From contig CM056725.1 of NCBI GenBank assembly GCA_029844215.1, positions 62,161,609 through 62,225,608 on the forward strand: a stretch of DNA of 64,000 nt. Direction: 5' to 3'. The notes below the pieces were generated by a model. That model saw only the letters and a program-made list of their open reading frames with translations. It was not told the origin of the DNA and did no database searches. Source of the stretch: Przewalskia tangutica (Eukaryota > Streptophyta > Magnoliopsida > Solanales > Solanaceae). Position numbers and translations under genes: made by a program. Positions 45,792 to 55,711 of this stretch are shown one piece after another (position 1 is the first letter of the stretch; every line of letters begins with the position of its first letter).

Positions 45792-48700
45792 TGTTACACC
45801 CGTAATTGCGGGACATGTTTTAGAACGTAAATAAGAACTCACAAGTGTTAGGATTTGAGACTTGTAAATTTATCTAATTATGAAATTGTCGAAAGCGTAA
45901 GTGTTGTGTGAATGGGAGAAGCGACACGTGTCACCCCCTTATGTGATTCCTTGGTCGAAATATGCAAGGGCAAGAGGGTCATTGGACCTTAGTCTTGCAA
46001 CATGTGTAGCATGAGAAAGTTGACTAGTCAAAGGTCAATAAGTCTTGATCTTTTGTAAGACCACATCCAAGCCTCACATTTGTAATTATCTTGACCATCC
46101 AATTCTCTATTTAATACTAGTAGCAGAGATGTCTTAACACTTAGAAAATTTTACACAAAATTTGGATGAACATAGGAGCAAGCTCACGGGTTCACTAAGA
46201 AAAGAAAGAAAAATTTTCGTTTCTTGTCCATTTGATTCCACACTTTAAACCAAGGTTCTTGAGGGTAGTGTAAGAATATCTCAATAGAAAAATATTGGAA
46301 AAGATTGTTTTGGGTTAGTATAAGCGAAACCTAAAGGTCTTTCTAGGTTTTGCTTGGAGTTTTGAAGGATAATTGTTGGTATTGTTCTAAGGGTCTCAAC
46401 AAGCGGATTGAGGTGTCTTGGAGGCTCTAAACTACTAAGGCGACTTGGTTGGAGTTGGATTAAGAATCGTTGAGGTATAATCTTGTTCTTTGAAAGTATT
46501 ACAAGATTACTTATATTGTTGTTGTTAGCTTTGTATGTTGCGAGCATGAAATTGTTATATTGAAGTTATAAAGATTATGGATTGATTATAGTCTTGGAAA
46601 TCTGAAATGTAATGTAATCCATTACTAAGTTGAATTACAATTTAATCGTTGTTAGAATCGTCGCATGTTATTGACTTGAAGATTATGGTAGTTATAACCA
46701 AATGCGACTTGATATCATTTTATGCTACCAATTTGGATTGAAATGGAAATTTGATAGAATTGGTATCGTTGAACTCAAGATGGCGATTTTGGACTACATA
46801 CATATATTTGTGAGCCAATTGGGGCTGTTTAGTTAGTCATTTGCATTGGACTACCTTCTATATATTTGTGAGCCAATTGGGGCTGTTTAGTTAGTCATTT
46901 GCATTGGACTACCTTCTATATATTTGTGAGCCAATTGGGGCTGTTTAGTTAGTCATTTGCATTGGACTACCTTCTATATATTTGTGAGCCAATTGGGAAA
47001 TTTTAGTTAGTCATTTGCATTGGACTACCTTCATATATTTGTGAGCCAATTGAAATTTGTTTAGTTATTAAATTGTATTGGATTACCCTCTTTTTAATTG
47101 TGAGCCAATTGGGGCTGTTTGGTTATTGTATTTTCGGCCTTGAAAGAGGTGGCAAAGTGAGTAAATACAAAGGAGGTGCTGTCCGATTTTCCGTAGGATT
47201 TAGAGACTTAACACTTATAATATTCTACGATTGAAGTAAGGCTTTAATAGACGTATCGTGAATATTATAGGTTGACGTACTACGGGTGGGACTTTGTACT
47301 TGGCAAGTGGTTTGACCCGACGAGGTATGTAGAACTTTTCCTATCCTTTGAGCATGACTAGTTTCACGTATATAGTGCGGTAGGCGTCTGAAGACTTTGA
47401 CATTCTTTACTTGTTTTACGAAATGCCAAGTCGGGTGAGTTAGGAGATTTAACTCACTTCCTTGAGAATATTAAAGATGTCTTAAGTCTTGTTAAAGATA
47501 AGGGACTTGAAGAATTTTAAAGTATGTAATACTTGTGTCGTTTTAAACGTATAAGTTCCTTGGATAGGAAATTGTACATGTCTAAGGTATAAAGTGAATA
47601 TAACGACTTTATGGGGAGTTGGTTATATTGACTTTATGGAAAGATAAATGACTTGATTTAATGGAAGGCAATTCGATTTTAAGGCATCAATTGCCTAAGG
47701 TTTTATAAGATACGAGTCACTTGATTTAGAAGCCATATTTTATTTCTAAAAGTATTGTGACTTGTCTTGAAAAGAAATTGTCACTTGATACTACGGCTAT
47801 TAGTATCTTGGAAGTTTTATAATGAAATGAGTCATTTTTTTAAAGAATAGAAGTACGTAGTACTTTGGGTTAAATTCCCGGATTTTCATAAAGACATGTT
47901 AGTGCCTTAAGTAAACTAAAATGAGAGTGTATATGAACAAGAATAGTAAGAAGTTAGGGGATTTCTTAACTTGCTTATATATTGTATGATAAGCCGATAG
48001 AGCTTATGTTATGTGTGATAGCCGGATTTGGGCTAGTGATATATTATTCGTTACGGGGTCATTCCCCGGGATTGTGGCATTGTATATTTCCGTGGATTTG
48101 CTAACCACGATGCGAGGAATACCTCATGCGAGTCCGTAAGGGCTTATGCGGGTGAAATAGACCCATGCGGGCGGGTCCAGCCTATGCGAGGAATACCTGC
48201 GTGCGAGTCGTAAGGGCTTATGCGGGTGAAATAGTCCCATGCGAGAATACCTCACGCAGTCCACTTTGGACCTATGCGGGTGAAATAGTCGAGTAGGATT
48301 CAATCCTATTTTTCGTTGTAAGTATACACTATTTATACTCTCATTGTTAGTAAGGCCTTTGAAATCGTAATCTGTTAGCATACGTATGCGGCTTTCTTTT
48401 AAACTTGTTGTAATTACAGTACTTTCGATTTTCATACTTAGTACATATTGTGTCACGACCCATTCTCGGGGCTGCGTTAAATCTGCGAGAAAGGAGTAGC
48501 GAGTTGCGGATCCACACTCTTAGGATCACTTATCGGGCGTCGGAAGCTCCATTCTCGGAGGCTTGTCTTTCTTTTAGTCTGATCTTTCCACGATGTTGTA
48601 GATTATGTACATTCGGGGTATGGCGAGACCTGTCCATACGATTATTGTCTAGAGTGCTGTATTCACATATGTGGTTGGTGTAGAACGAGTTGTAAGTTGT

Positions 48701-48867
48701 ACTTTTGACTTTGTTTATATTATGGAAAGCGGCTTTGATCGGCTAGCTTTGTGTTGTTATATTGTTTACACTGTGTTTATGTTGTGTATGTTCATTGCTA
48801 TTCTCGATGTATACAGGCAGGGTGCCCAGGTAGGGCACTAGTCGCGGCCCGGGATCGGGTCGTGACA
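45792..48867 (+). repeat. 3' LTR of element F
   Basis: TGTTACACC...CGGGTCGTGACA, 3076 bp. It holds the 58-bp array (46789-47070) and GAATACCTCATGCGAG/TATGCGGGTGAAATAG repeats (48115-48290). Followed by GGAGG. Confidence 0.93.
46789..47070 (+). repeat. 58-59 bp tandem array in F 3' LTR (five units)
   Basis: Same unit as 29028-29362 with one fewer full copy. A degenerate unit follows to about 47130. Confidence 0.88.
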
Positions 48868-48872
48868 GGAGG
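48868..48872 (+). repeat. Right target-site duplication of F
   Basis: GGAGG, matching 28007-28011. E's LTR resumes immediately after. Confidence 0.92.
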
Positions 48873-49331
48873 GATTTTTCAAGACTTGGAAATGATTTGT
48901 GGATGAAGAACTCTTCATCTTAAGGGGGGGTATTTATAGGTCAAGAAGTGGCCAACCAATGGCCAAGATGATGCCAAGTGCAAGGCAAGTGTAGGGTAAA
49001 GATTTAGGCAAGTGTCCTTATCCATCTACTACACAAAATATCCTACCAACTCCTTGACTTGTGCAAAGGCACAAAAAACGTGCCAAACAATAGCCCAATT
49101 GCCGTCGATGAGGGTGACAAGTGTCACCTCCGTTGGTCCAAAATGTTTCGTCTCTCGGAAAAATCCATAAAATTATAAATGATATAGCGGAATTTACCTA
49201 CGCGAGTTTAGTAAAGCGTTTAGTCGAAAGCGATTCTTTTCGAGTGTTGTGCACAAACGTTTCGTCGAGTCTTTTACTTAGGCTAACTTTTGCGTACACC
49301 CTCGTACATACTGCAAAATACGGGTATAACA
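48873..49331 (-). repeat. 3' LTR of element E, second part
   Basis: Continues 26047-28011 to the LTR start (TGTTATACC on minus at 49331). It carries TATA (TATTTATA at 48931-48938) and the U3 inverted repeat near 49108-49132. Confidence 0.9.
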
Positions 49332-49365
49332 TTCTTCCTCCCGAAACATTCGTCGAATGTTCCTT
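49332..49365 (-). other. Polypurine tract and hairpin of E
   Basis: On minus, CGAATGT and ACATTCG arms (49346-49360) with a shortened loop, then CGGGAGGAAGAA before the LTR. Confidence 0.75.
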
Positions 49366-49479
49366 CCCTAACGATTAACGGTAAGGTTCTTCATAACTTA
49401 AGCAGTTTGCAAATGCCACAAACGCCACAAAACAACACTTAGGCATATATGATAATGAAAATTTATAAGTAGGAAGAGA

Positions 49480-49623
49480 ATTACCTAGAGGTGTGGGAAT
49501 AGGTGAGATATACGCCTCGTGTCTCTCTCGACTTCCCGTCATCTCTCCACGAGCTCGTTCATACAAGACTTTGTGGAAGCCACGTCCTTGCGTCCGCAGC
49601 GCCTAACACGACGATCGACTATA
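49480..49623 (-). pseudogene. Chromodomain-like C-terminus of element E, cut off by H
   Basis: On minus the stretch reads NELVEE-like, then EMTG.RERHEAYISPI in the place of the EEMTWEAERDMRRIYPHL tail of relatives. It continues the integrase at 59170 across the H insertion. H's left target duplication CTATA (49619-49623) ends the fragment. The remaining bases to 49365 are the untranslated link to the polypurine tract. Confidence 0.65.
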
Positions 49624-52600
49624 CGTTATACCGTATTTCCAGTATATGCAGCGGGGGCGTGCGTAGAAAAGTTTGTGCCTTAAAGTGCTTGGCGAATTTT
49701 ATTTGTGCATAACACAGGTTAGAGTCGTTTTTAGTGAAACGTTTTCCACGACTTCGTAGGGAATTTCGGCTATGTCATTTCTTATTTTTGCGGATTTTTA
49801 GAGAGGCGAAACATTTTGGACCAACGAGAGGCGACACTTGTCACCTCTCATTGATGGAGTGTGGGCGGTCAAGCTTGGGCGATTTGGGTGAGTTTTGTCA
49901 AGTAGTTGGTAGGATATTTTGTGGGTAGATGGATAAGGTGCACTTGGCATGATCTTGGCCTACACTTGCATAGCACTTGGCTAGATCTTGACCATTGGTT
50001 GGCCTTGGCTTGTTATAAATACCCACACTTTGGAAGACTTATTCATCCTAAAATGTTCTAAGTCTTAGAAACCCTCCCCTCCTTCATGTTGTTCTCGTCC
50101 TCTCCCCTTGTGAGGCTTAGCCGAGTTCCCTTCCCACCCTTGGCCGAAAGTACCCCAGTGGGGTGGGTAGAGGTATACACCCCCTTTGTGGTGTTGTCTC
50201 GTATATATACCCCTCTTGGTAGAAATACTCTCAAAGTATTGTTATAATGCCCAAATTACCTTAGCCATATACCTTGTAGTATTCTAAGGATATACTATCT
50301 GAAAAGCCAGAAAATACTATTATACTTAGTCGATCCACAAAACCGAAACCACTAGGAAAATCTCCATAGTCAGTTGGAGTATTGTGTAGAAGTTGGTTAG
50401 AACTTCTAAGGGTGGTTTAGAGCGGGTTGGGCGCTCGGAGTTGGAGCTAAACGATTGCCGGGATCGACTTTATACTTGGATAATTATGGGCTTATTGAGG
50501 TAAATATCTTGTCCTCTATTGTAATTGGAAATTACATATTGTTAGAATATATAGTTGAAGTATACTATATATAGAAGGCGTAGTTATTGGCAATGTCTTT
50601 TGACTTACGCTTTGAATAATACTTACAGCAATGTCTTGCGACTTAAGCTGAATTTAAAGAAGATTCTGACCGTAATTACTTAGGGCAGTATGTATTAAGA
50701 TGCCGTGGAGTAAATTGTACCCGTTGGGGTTAGATGTATAACCCCGGTTGGCTTAGTAGGCCTCGGTAGAGGAGATTCTGTTGTTGCGGGGAGAGTCTTT
50801 GCCGAATTTTACGTAGAATGTTCTACGAAGGGATCTAAATGTTAATAAAGCGCGCGTGGCCTTATAGGTTGAAATCACTGCGTGTGGCGCGATCTGCGCT
50901 AAGGAGTAGCCGCGGTTTGAAGTACTTGGAGCGTTTTGCTATTAGTCGATACTCGTCGCGAGGTATGTGAACCTCTTCCTATCTCTTCTAGCATGATATG
51001 TGTGAACTATGTAGTGCGGTGAGCGTCATGTGCTAAACGTATTTGATTGGTTTAAAACATAAAGTGTTATAACGGCTTTATGGGAAGTTGATTATAACAG
51101 CTTTATGTTGGTAAGAAAATACTGGTGGTCTTGAAAAGGTAACTGATTTGAACTATAACTGGCTTGTTATGTGTTAATAAAGAACTTGAAGTATTTCAAA
51201 AGATTTTTGAATCATTTTGAAAGAAGAAGTAATATTTGGTTTTTGAAAACTTAAGAGTTATACTAGCTTTATGGGAAGTTAGGTATAACGGCTTAAGAAT
51301 GTTTTACTAATTTCGGAAATCAGAATGTGTATCGACAAACCACTGCAGCGTTAATAAAAGGAAATGTTTTGAATAATTAAGTATTATTAAAACCAGTAGA
51401 AACTTCCATCTGCATAGAAGCTAAGATGAGACAAAATGATATTTCCTAGATCATGGCTGCTGTAATAAGATTGTTATAAACAAGATATCCTACTCACATA
51501 TAAGGCTTATGTTTCTCAGATTGTTTAAAGGAGAATTATATTCTTAAATGAATAAGGCTATGAACTACGAACCCTTTCTAAAAATGAGAAACTTGAACAT
51601 TGGAAAAAAATGTTGCTACTTGATTTTACAAAGAGAAGTAATTGATTTACTTTAAAAAGATAATCACTCTATTTTCATATACTACGGGTATTGTGTGACT
51701 TTTGTGAATGTAACGTATCTTTTAAAGAGTTAATGTATGAAGTACTTTGGGGATAAAACTCGATCTTGTTAATCATATAGTAGAAGGTACCTTGTGTGAA
51801 CAACTTGATTGTATTGGTTTGTGATAGCCTTGTAATACTTTCTTGATTGCTTTGATAAGTAAACGTGTTAGGAAGCTACGTGTGTTAGTATCTTGTGATG
51901 GTTGTGTAAAGGGTTTCCCTTGATTGTGCTTATTAACTATCGATCGTTATGATAGTATTGTGGCATTCATCTCTTGAGATGATTAGGGGTTAAGGCGCCC
52001 TCCGTCTGGGGTAGACTCGGTGGTCGATGGACCTATGATTCGAGAATACCTCATGCAGTCGGGGGCCTATGCGGAGCTACGAGTTCGAGTTAGTATCGTC
52101 CTTTATGGGCATGCGGTCCATGTGGCCATGCGGATGCGAAGTCGGGGCGATGCCGGAGTAGCTACCCTCGATGCGGGAATACCTCATGCGGGCGATGAGA
52201 TTGGCCTATGCGGGCTGCGGGAGTTCGTGGTTAGGCGCGTACATCGATCTGCGGGCAAGTGGCGGCTTTGATCATGTGACGGTCTAGACAGATCTTATGA
52301 TCTGATTCGTGACCTTGTTGATGCGTGGGTTTTTAGTAGTCGGCTATGCCTTTACTTACCGTCTGATTTTATTATGACACAGGTGGGACCTGGTGTTCAT
52401 GTATGTTCCTTGGTGCTTTTATATCATAGACTGCCGGCAGTGAGGAAGGTATTCCACGGGCATGATTGATGTTGTGGGCCTGAGACCCATTGTTATACTT
52501 GAGTGATGACTTGAGGCGTGAGTCACGACTTGCATATGGCTTGCTTTGTTGTAAAGCGTAGTTTGGTTATCATACATGTCTCTGCTTTATATGATCGCTA

Positions 52601-53077
52601 TGATTTCATTTCTGATATGTATTTTCGATTTCACATACTCGGTACTGTTGTCTTGACCTCCTTGAAGTGCGTTCATGCCGCGAGTTGAGGTACACCGATC
52701 GTTGATCCTAGCTCTCGAGTCACGATTTAGCGTTTGGGAAGCTCCGTTTCTCTGGAGGCTTATCTTGGTATAGTCCCCTGTTGTTGTAGGTGCTTACGTT
52801 CAGGGGTATGGCGGGGCCCTGTCCCGCCATTGTTGTCGTATCATTTCTTAGAGTGCATGTAATCTTGTTGTGGCGGGGTTTGTAAAAAGGATTAAAGCGC
52901 TCATGTTGAAAAGTTGCTATTTATTTATATCTTTGAAGGTAGTTTTTGGTTGCTTTGTCTTCTTATTTCACCGTCTTATTACCTTTGGTTTCATGTATTG
53001 TCTTTATGTTCGATTACTCGATGTATGTCTACTTGGGTGCCCGGTAAGGCACGATCACGGCCCGGTTGGTCGTGACA
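49624..53077 (+). repeat. 5' LTR of element H
   Basis: U3 inverted repeat 49826-49850, TATA box 50014-50021, conserved block 51330-51465, GAATACCTCATGC-type repeats 52035-52205. Ends GGTCGTGACA before the primer site. Otherwise AT-rich and non-coding. Confidence 0.93.
50014..50021 (+). promoter_or_regulatory. TATA box of H 5' LTR
   Basis: TATAAATA, ~390 bases into the LTR; repeated in the 3' LTR at 56102-56109. It places the transcript start ~3 kb before the primer site. Confidence 0.65.
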
Positions 53078-53081
53078 AAAG

Positions 53082-53092
53082 TGGTATCGAGC
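53082..53092 (+). other. Primer-binding site of H
   Basis: TGGTATCGAGC, Met-tRNA type with CAG read as CG. Confidence 0.8.
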
Positions 53093-53278
53093 GATTAATC
53101 CTCGGAAAGTGTCTGACCGTATCGATGGAAGTCTTGATTATCGGTGTGTTGTGCACCACCAATAATCGAGGAGGCTATAGGGTATTTAGGATTGGTTTCT
53201 ATTCTTCTCACTCTGAGATCGTGCCTTAGAGGCGTGTTGTAAGTTAGACCCTGCGACGTATTTCTTTCCACTTCCGTT

Positions 53279-53930
53279 ATGCCTCGCGTAGGGCAACCGG
53301 CCCAGAGGGCAAGCGGCGGAGGCTGCAAGTAAGTCTGAGAGGGTTACGTGGGCGAGCCCAATCATCACAGGTGGTGCTTCATTCGGGAGTTCTGCGGCGT
53401 CACTAGCCCGACAAAGTTTAGCAGGCGGCGATTCTCTGCGGCCATGATATTTGAACGCCCGGTTCCACGACCGAGCAGAGAATATGGATTGCAAAGCGAC
53501 CCTATTACTAGCTATGGATTTAACTACCGGAGAGTATACCGATGTACGCGAATCTTGATGAATATCAACGAGAGGTTGTGCAAGAGTAGTTCTTGATTAG
53601 GCTTGAGCATGGCGATTATGCGAGCTTATACAAGCAGTAGAAAGCGTAGAGATCGACGGGTTAACGAGGGCGAGAAGAGGCGAGCAATGAGTCCTTTGGT
53701 AACTTTGAGGCAAGTCACCTCACGTGATTTGATTATGCATATCCACAATGCAGTGGTCTTCCACGGATTTGAGCGTTCGGGTATGCGGGGAGTTGGTTAG
53801 AACTCCGGGGCTTCCGTTCACGATTTGGCGAGCGTCATCACGGGAATGTCATCTTTTAGTTGGTACTTGTTGTACCTATGACCGTCGAGTGCATTGTCGA
53901 TATAGTGTCCTTGTAGGAGGACTTTGCCTT
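53279..53930 (+). pseudogene. gag remnant of element H
   Basis: Start at about 53279 (ATGCCTCGCGTAGGGCAACC), then the RVTWASPI.. linker, AMIFERPVPRPSREYG (53442 on) matching A's MIFEPSVPRPGTENID, and a nucleocapsid remnant near 53820-53920 with TCCTYDRR. As in A, the central capsid block with WFDSWELSRG is missing. Stops are common. It was probably non-functional as capsid before insertion. Confidence 0.72.
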
Positions 53931-53974
53931 GATCTGGTGGGTAGTTCGTCACCTCCCTTAGCTATGCCTACAGG

Positions 53975-54540
53975 CGGGTTTGATTAGAACGACTAAGGGA
54001 GTGAAGCGATGAACATAGATCTATCCTTAACCCTCAGAGTTTTGTATAGGTGATAAGGTGAGTATACCTTAGGTGATATGTTACGATAGCGATGTGTTAG
54101 TTGTGATTTGAAATCATGGTTGTTTAACCGAGTAAGATTTTGGGGATATAGAAAGTGTGAGCCTTAGAGCTTTATACGTAGAGACCTTAGAGGTGAGGCC
54201 ATCTCGAGAAAAAGGTGTAGTGTTATGTTTGACCATATCGAGTGCATAGTGCACGTGAGTTATGTTGGGACAGGTCCCTAGTAGTGTGGAATGAAAGAGG
54301 GTAGTTGAGCTAAGAAGACCGCTAGGTTTTCGTAACGTGATTAGTGAGATTGTTCGGTTCGGGAGCTAGTATGATGCGCGTTGCGGGTCGGGTTGAGGCC
54401 CGCGTTGCGGGTCAACCACAGCGATTTTGGTGGTGGGGTCGGTTGTGGTGGTCCCGCTTGTGGTAGGGTCACGAGGTGTTAGGCCCATATTCGATTAACA
54501 GTATGAGTTCGTGGATGCGTTCGGCCGGTGGTGGTCGATG
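53975..54540 (+). other. Spacer module in element H
   Basis: Tracks A 12590-13160 along its length: GATTAGAACGACTAAGG, GAGACCTTAGAGGTGAGGCC, GAATGAAAGAGGGTAGTTGA, GGGTCGGGTTGAGGCC, GTGGTGGTCCCGC. No protein domain is recognised. Confidence 0.6.
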
Positions 54541-54559
54541 AGGCAGACCCATCGTGTTC

Positions 54560-55330
54560 TTCGTTCGGGACCGTTTACTCGGTGTGTTGAGTTATCGAAG
54601 GGTTGAAAGGCTGCAGGGTGCCTACCTTCACCTTATGTCGGCGATGAAGCCCGAGTTGTGGCTATTTTCGTTTTCTAAAAGTTTACGAGCGGGGTTAGGA
54701 ACTCAGTGAGTCTCGGAATCGCATTCGCCTCGGGCCGGTGTTTGGATTTGCAGGATAGTTGTAGGGATTGTTGTCTCTGTGGAGGTAGTGTTTGATCTAC
54801 CATTTCGGTGTTCGGATATCGCCTTATGAAGCCTTGTAAGGCGGAAGTGTAAGTTGTCGGTCGATTGGTTCGATGTTGGCAAGGTTCGAGCGGTTGGTTC
54901 GAGCTTGTTCCGGGACTACGGATAGTGAGAAGCTTGTCTAGAAGAGGTTCGGCGGCTCGGAGGAATCGTGCGGATAATCGGCGACGCTTAGAGTTCGAGT
55001 TGACGGTCGGTCTTCTTGAAAGTACCACCCGGGTTTGGAGTGCGCGAGTTTTGGAAAGCAGAGGAACTTAGCGAGTTACTTTGGGCCTTTGTGAGTTCAT
55101 GTGAAGGATAGGCGGGTTGCCTATATGTTAGCATTTGCGTCCGGCGTGGGAAGCGATGCGTCCGGTCTTCGTATTGTGATGTTCGGGAAGTATCGAAGAT
55201 CCATCAGTGTTCGATTAATGATGACCACGTTAGAGATAGTAACCGAGTTTTGGCGAAGCGATATCGGAAATGTGGAAAGAGTTCGGTATCGACATCCTCG
55301 AGGATCGCGTGCGGCCGGTACCATTTGTTA
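54560..55330 (+). pseudogene. Integrase C-terminal remnant of element H
   Basis: Homologous throughout to A 13200-13920. It includes the PYEAL equivalent (about 54822-54838), the KLSVDWFDVGK-like stretch (54850-54885), a QKSRR..DNRRR region near 54960-54985 and the FLKVPP equivalent (55014-55030). Protease, RT and RNase H are missing upstream exactly as in A. Frame changes and stops are frequent. Confidence 0.68.
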
Positions 55331-55430
55331 GTCGTCGGGCAAGGCTCGCGACAAAGTGACAAAAGTGGAACCATTTGTTGGGTCGCTTTGAGAAGGTTAA
55401 TGCCTCGAGCAAAGTGACAAAGTGGTATCT
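55317..55430 (+). repeat. Internal ~60-bp tandem duplication with PBS-like sequence
   Basis: Two copies of a unit containing ACCATTTGTT...GTCG...GC and a GTGACAAA.GTGG end (55356-55368 and 55414-55430). A has one copy (13977-14040). Confidence 0.65.
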
Positions 55431-55674
55431 ACGACGAGTAAGAGAGAAGCGAGCATGTATGGCGGCATAGATGTGATCATTTCTTTTTGTAAAGAGAAGG
55501 TCTGAAGGAAGTATATTTTAGACCCGGTGAGAAGTGTTTTGTGGTGATGATTAGAGGTGTTTTCCTCGTGGGCTTAGATAGAAGTATGTGCGGGTGTTTA
55601 CGTGGCGGTGTGGCGATTGTTCTCGTAAGTATAGTAGTGAAGACTATCTTGTGCGCGGTTGTTTGAGACTTAGA

Positions 55675-55711
55675 AGGAACATTCGGGACGAATGTTTCTA
55701 AGGAAGGAGAA
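55675..55711 (+). other. Hairpin and polypurine tract of H
   Basis: ACATTCG-GGA-CGAATGT (55679-55695) then AAGGAAGGAGAA before the 3' LTR. Confidence 0.8.

Larger units (their letters stand above)
28012..48867 (+). mobile_element. Element F: autonomous-type Ty3/Gypsy chromovirus containing G
   Basis: Plus-strand element inside E's 3' LTR with GGAGG on both sides. The 5' LTR is 28012-29362 plus 39086-40877, split by G; the interior is 40878-45791 (4.9 kb); the 3' LTR is 45792-48867. LTRs begin TGTTACACC (~3.1 kb), a different family from A/B/H and E/G but related to solo LTR S. The interior holds primer site, gag with two clean zinc knuckles, protease, RT, RNase H, integrase, C-terminal tail and polypurine tract. 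Confidence 0.93.

Noticed and set aside
48124..48456. 110-codon minus-strand frame in F's 3' LTR
   Set aside because: It lies in the GAATACC/TATGCGGG repeats; the protein is repetitive because the DNA is, and the 5' LTR copy differs in frame.
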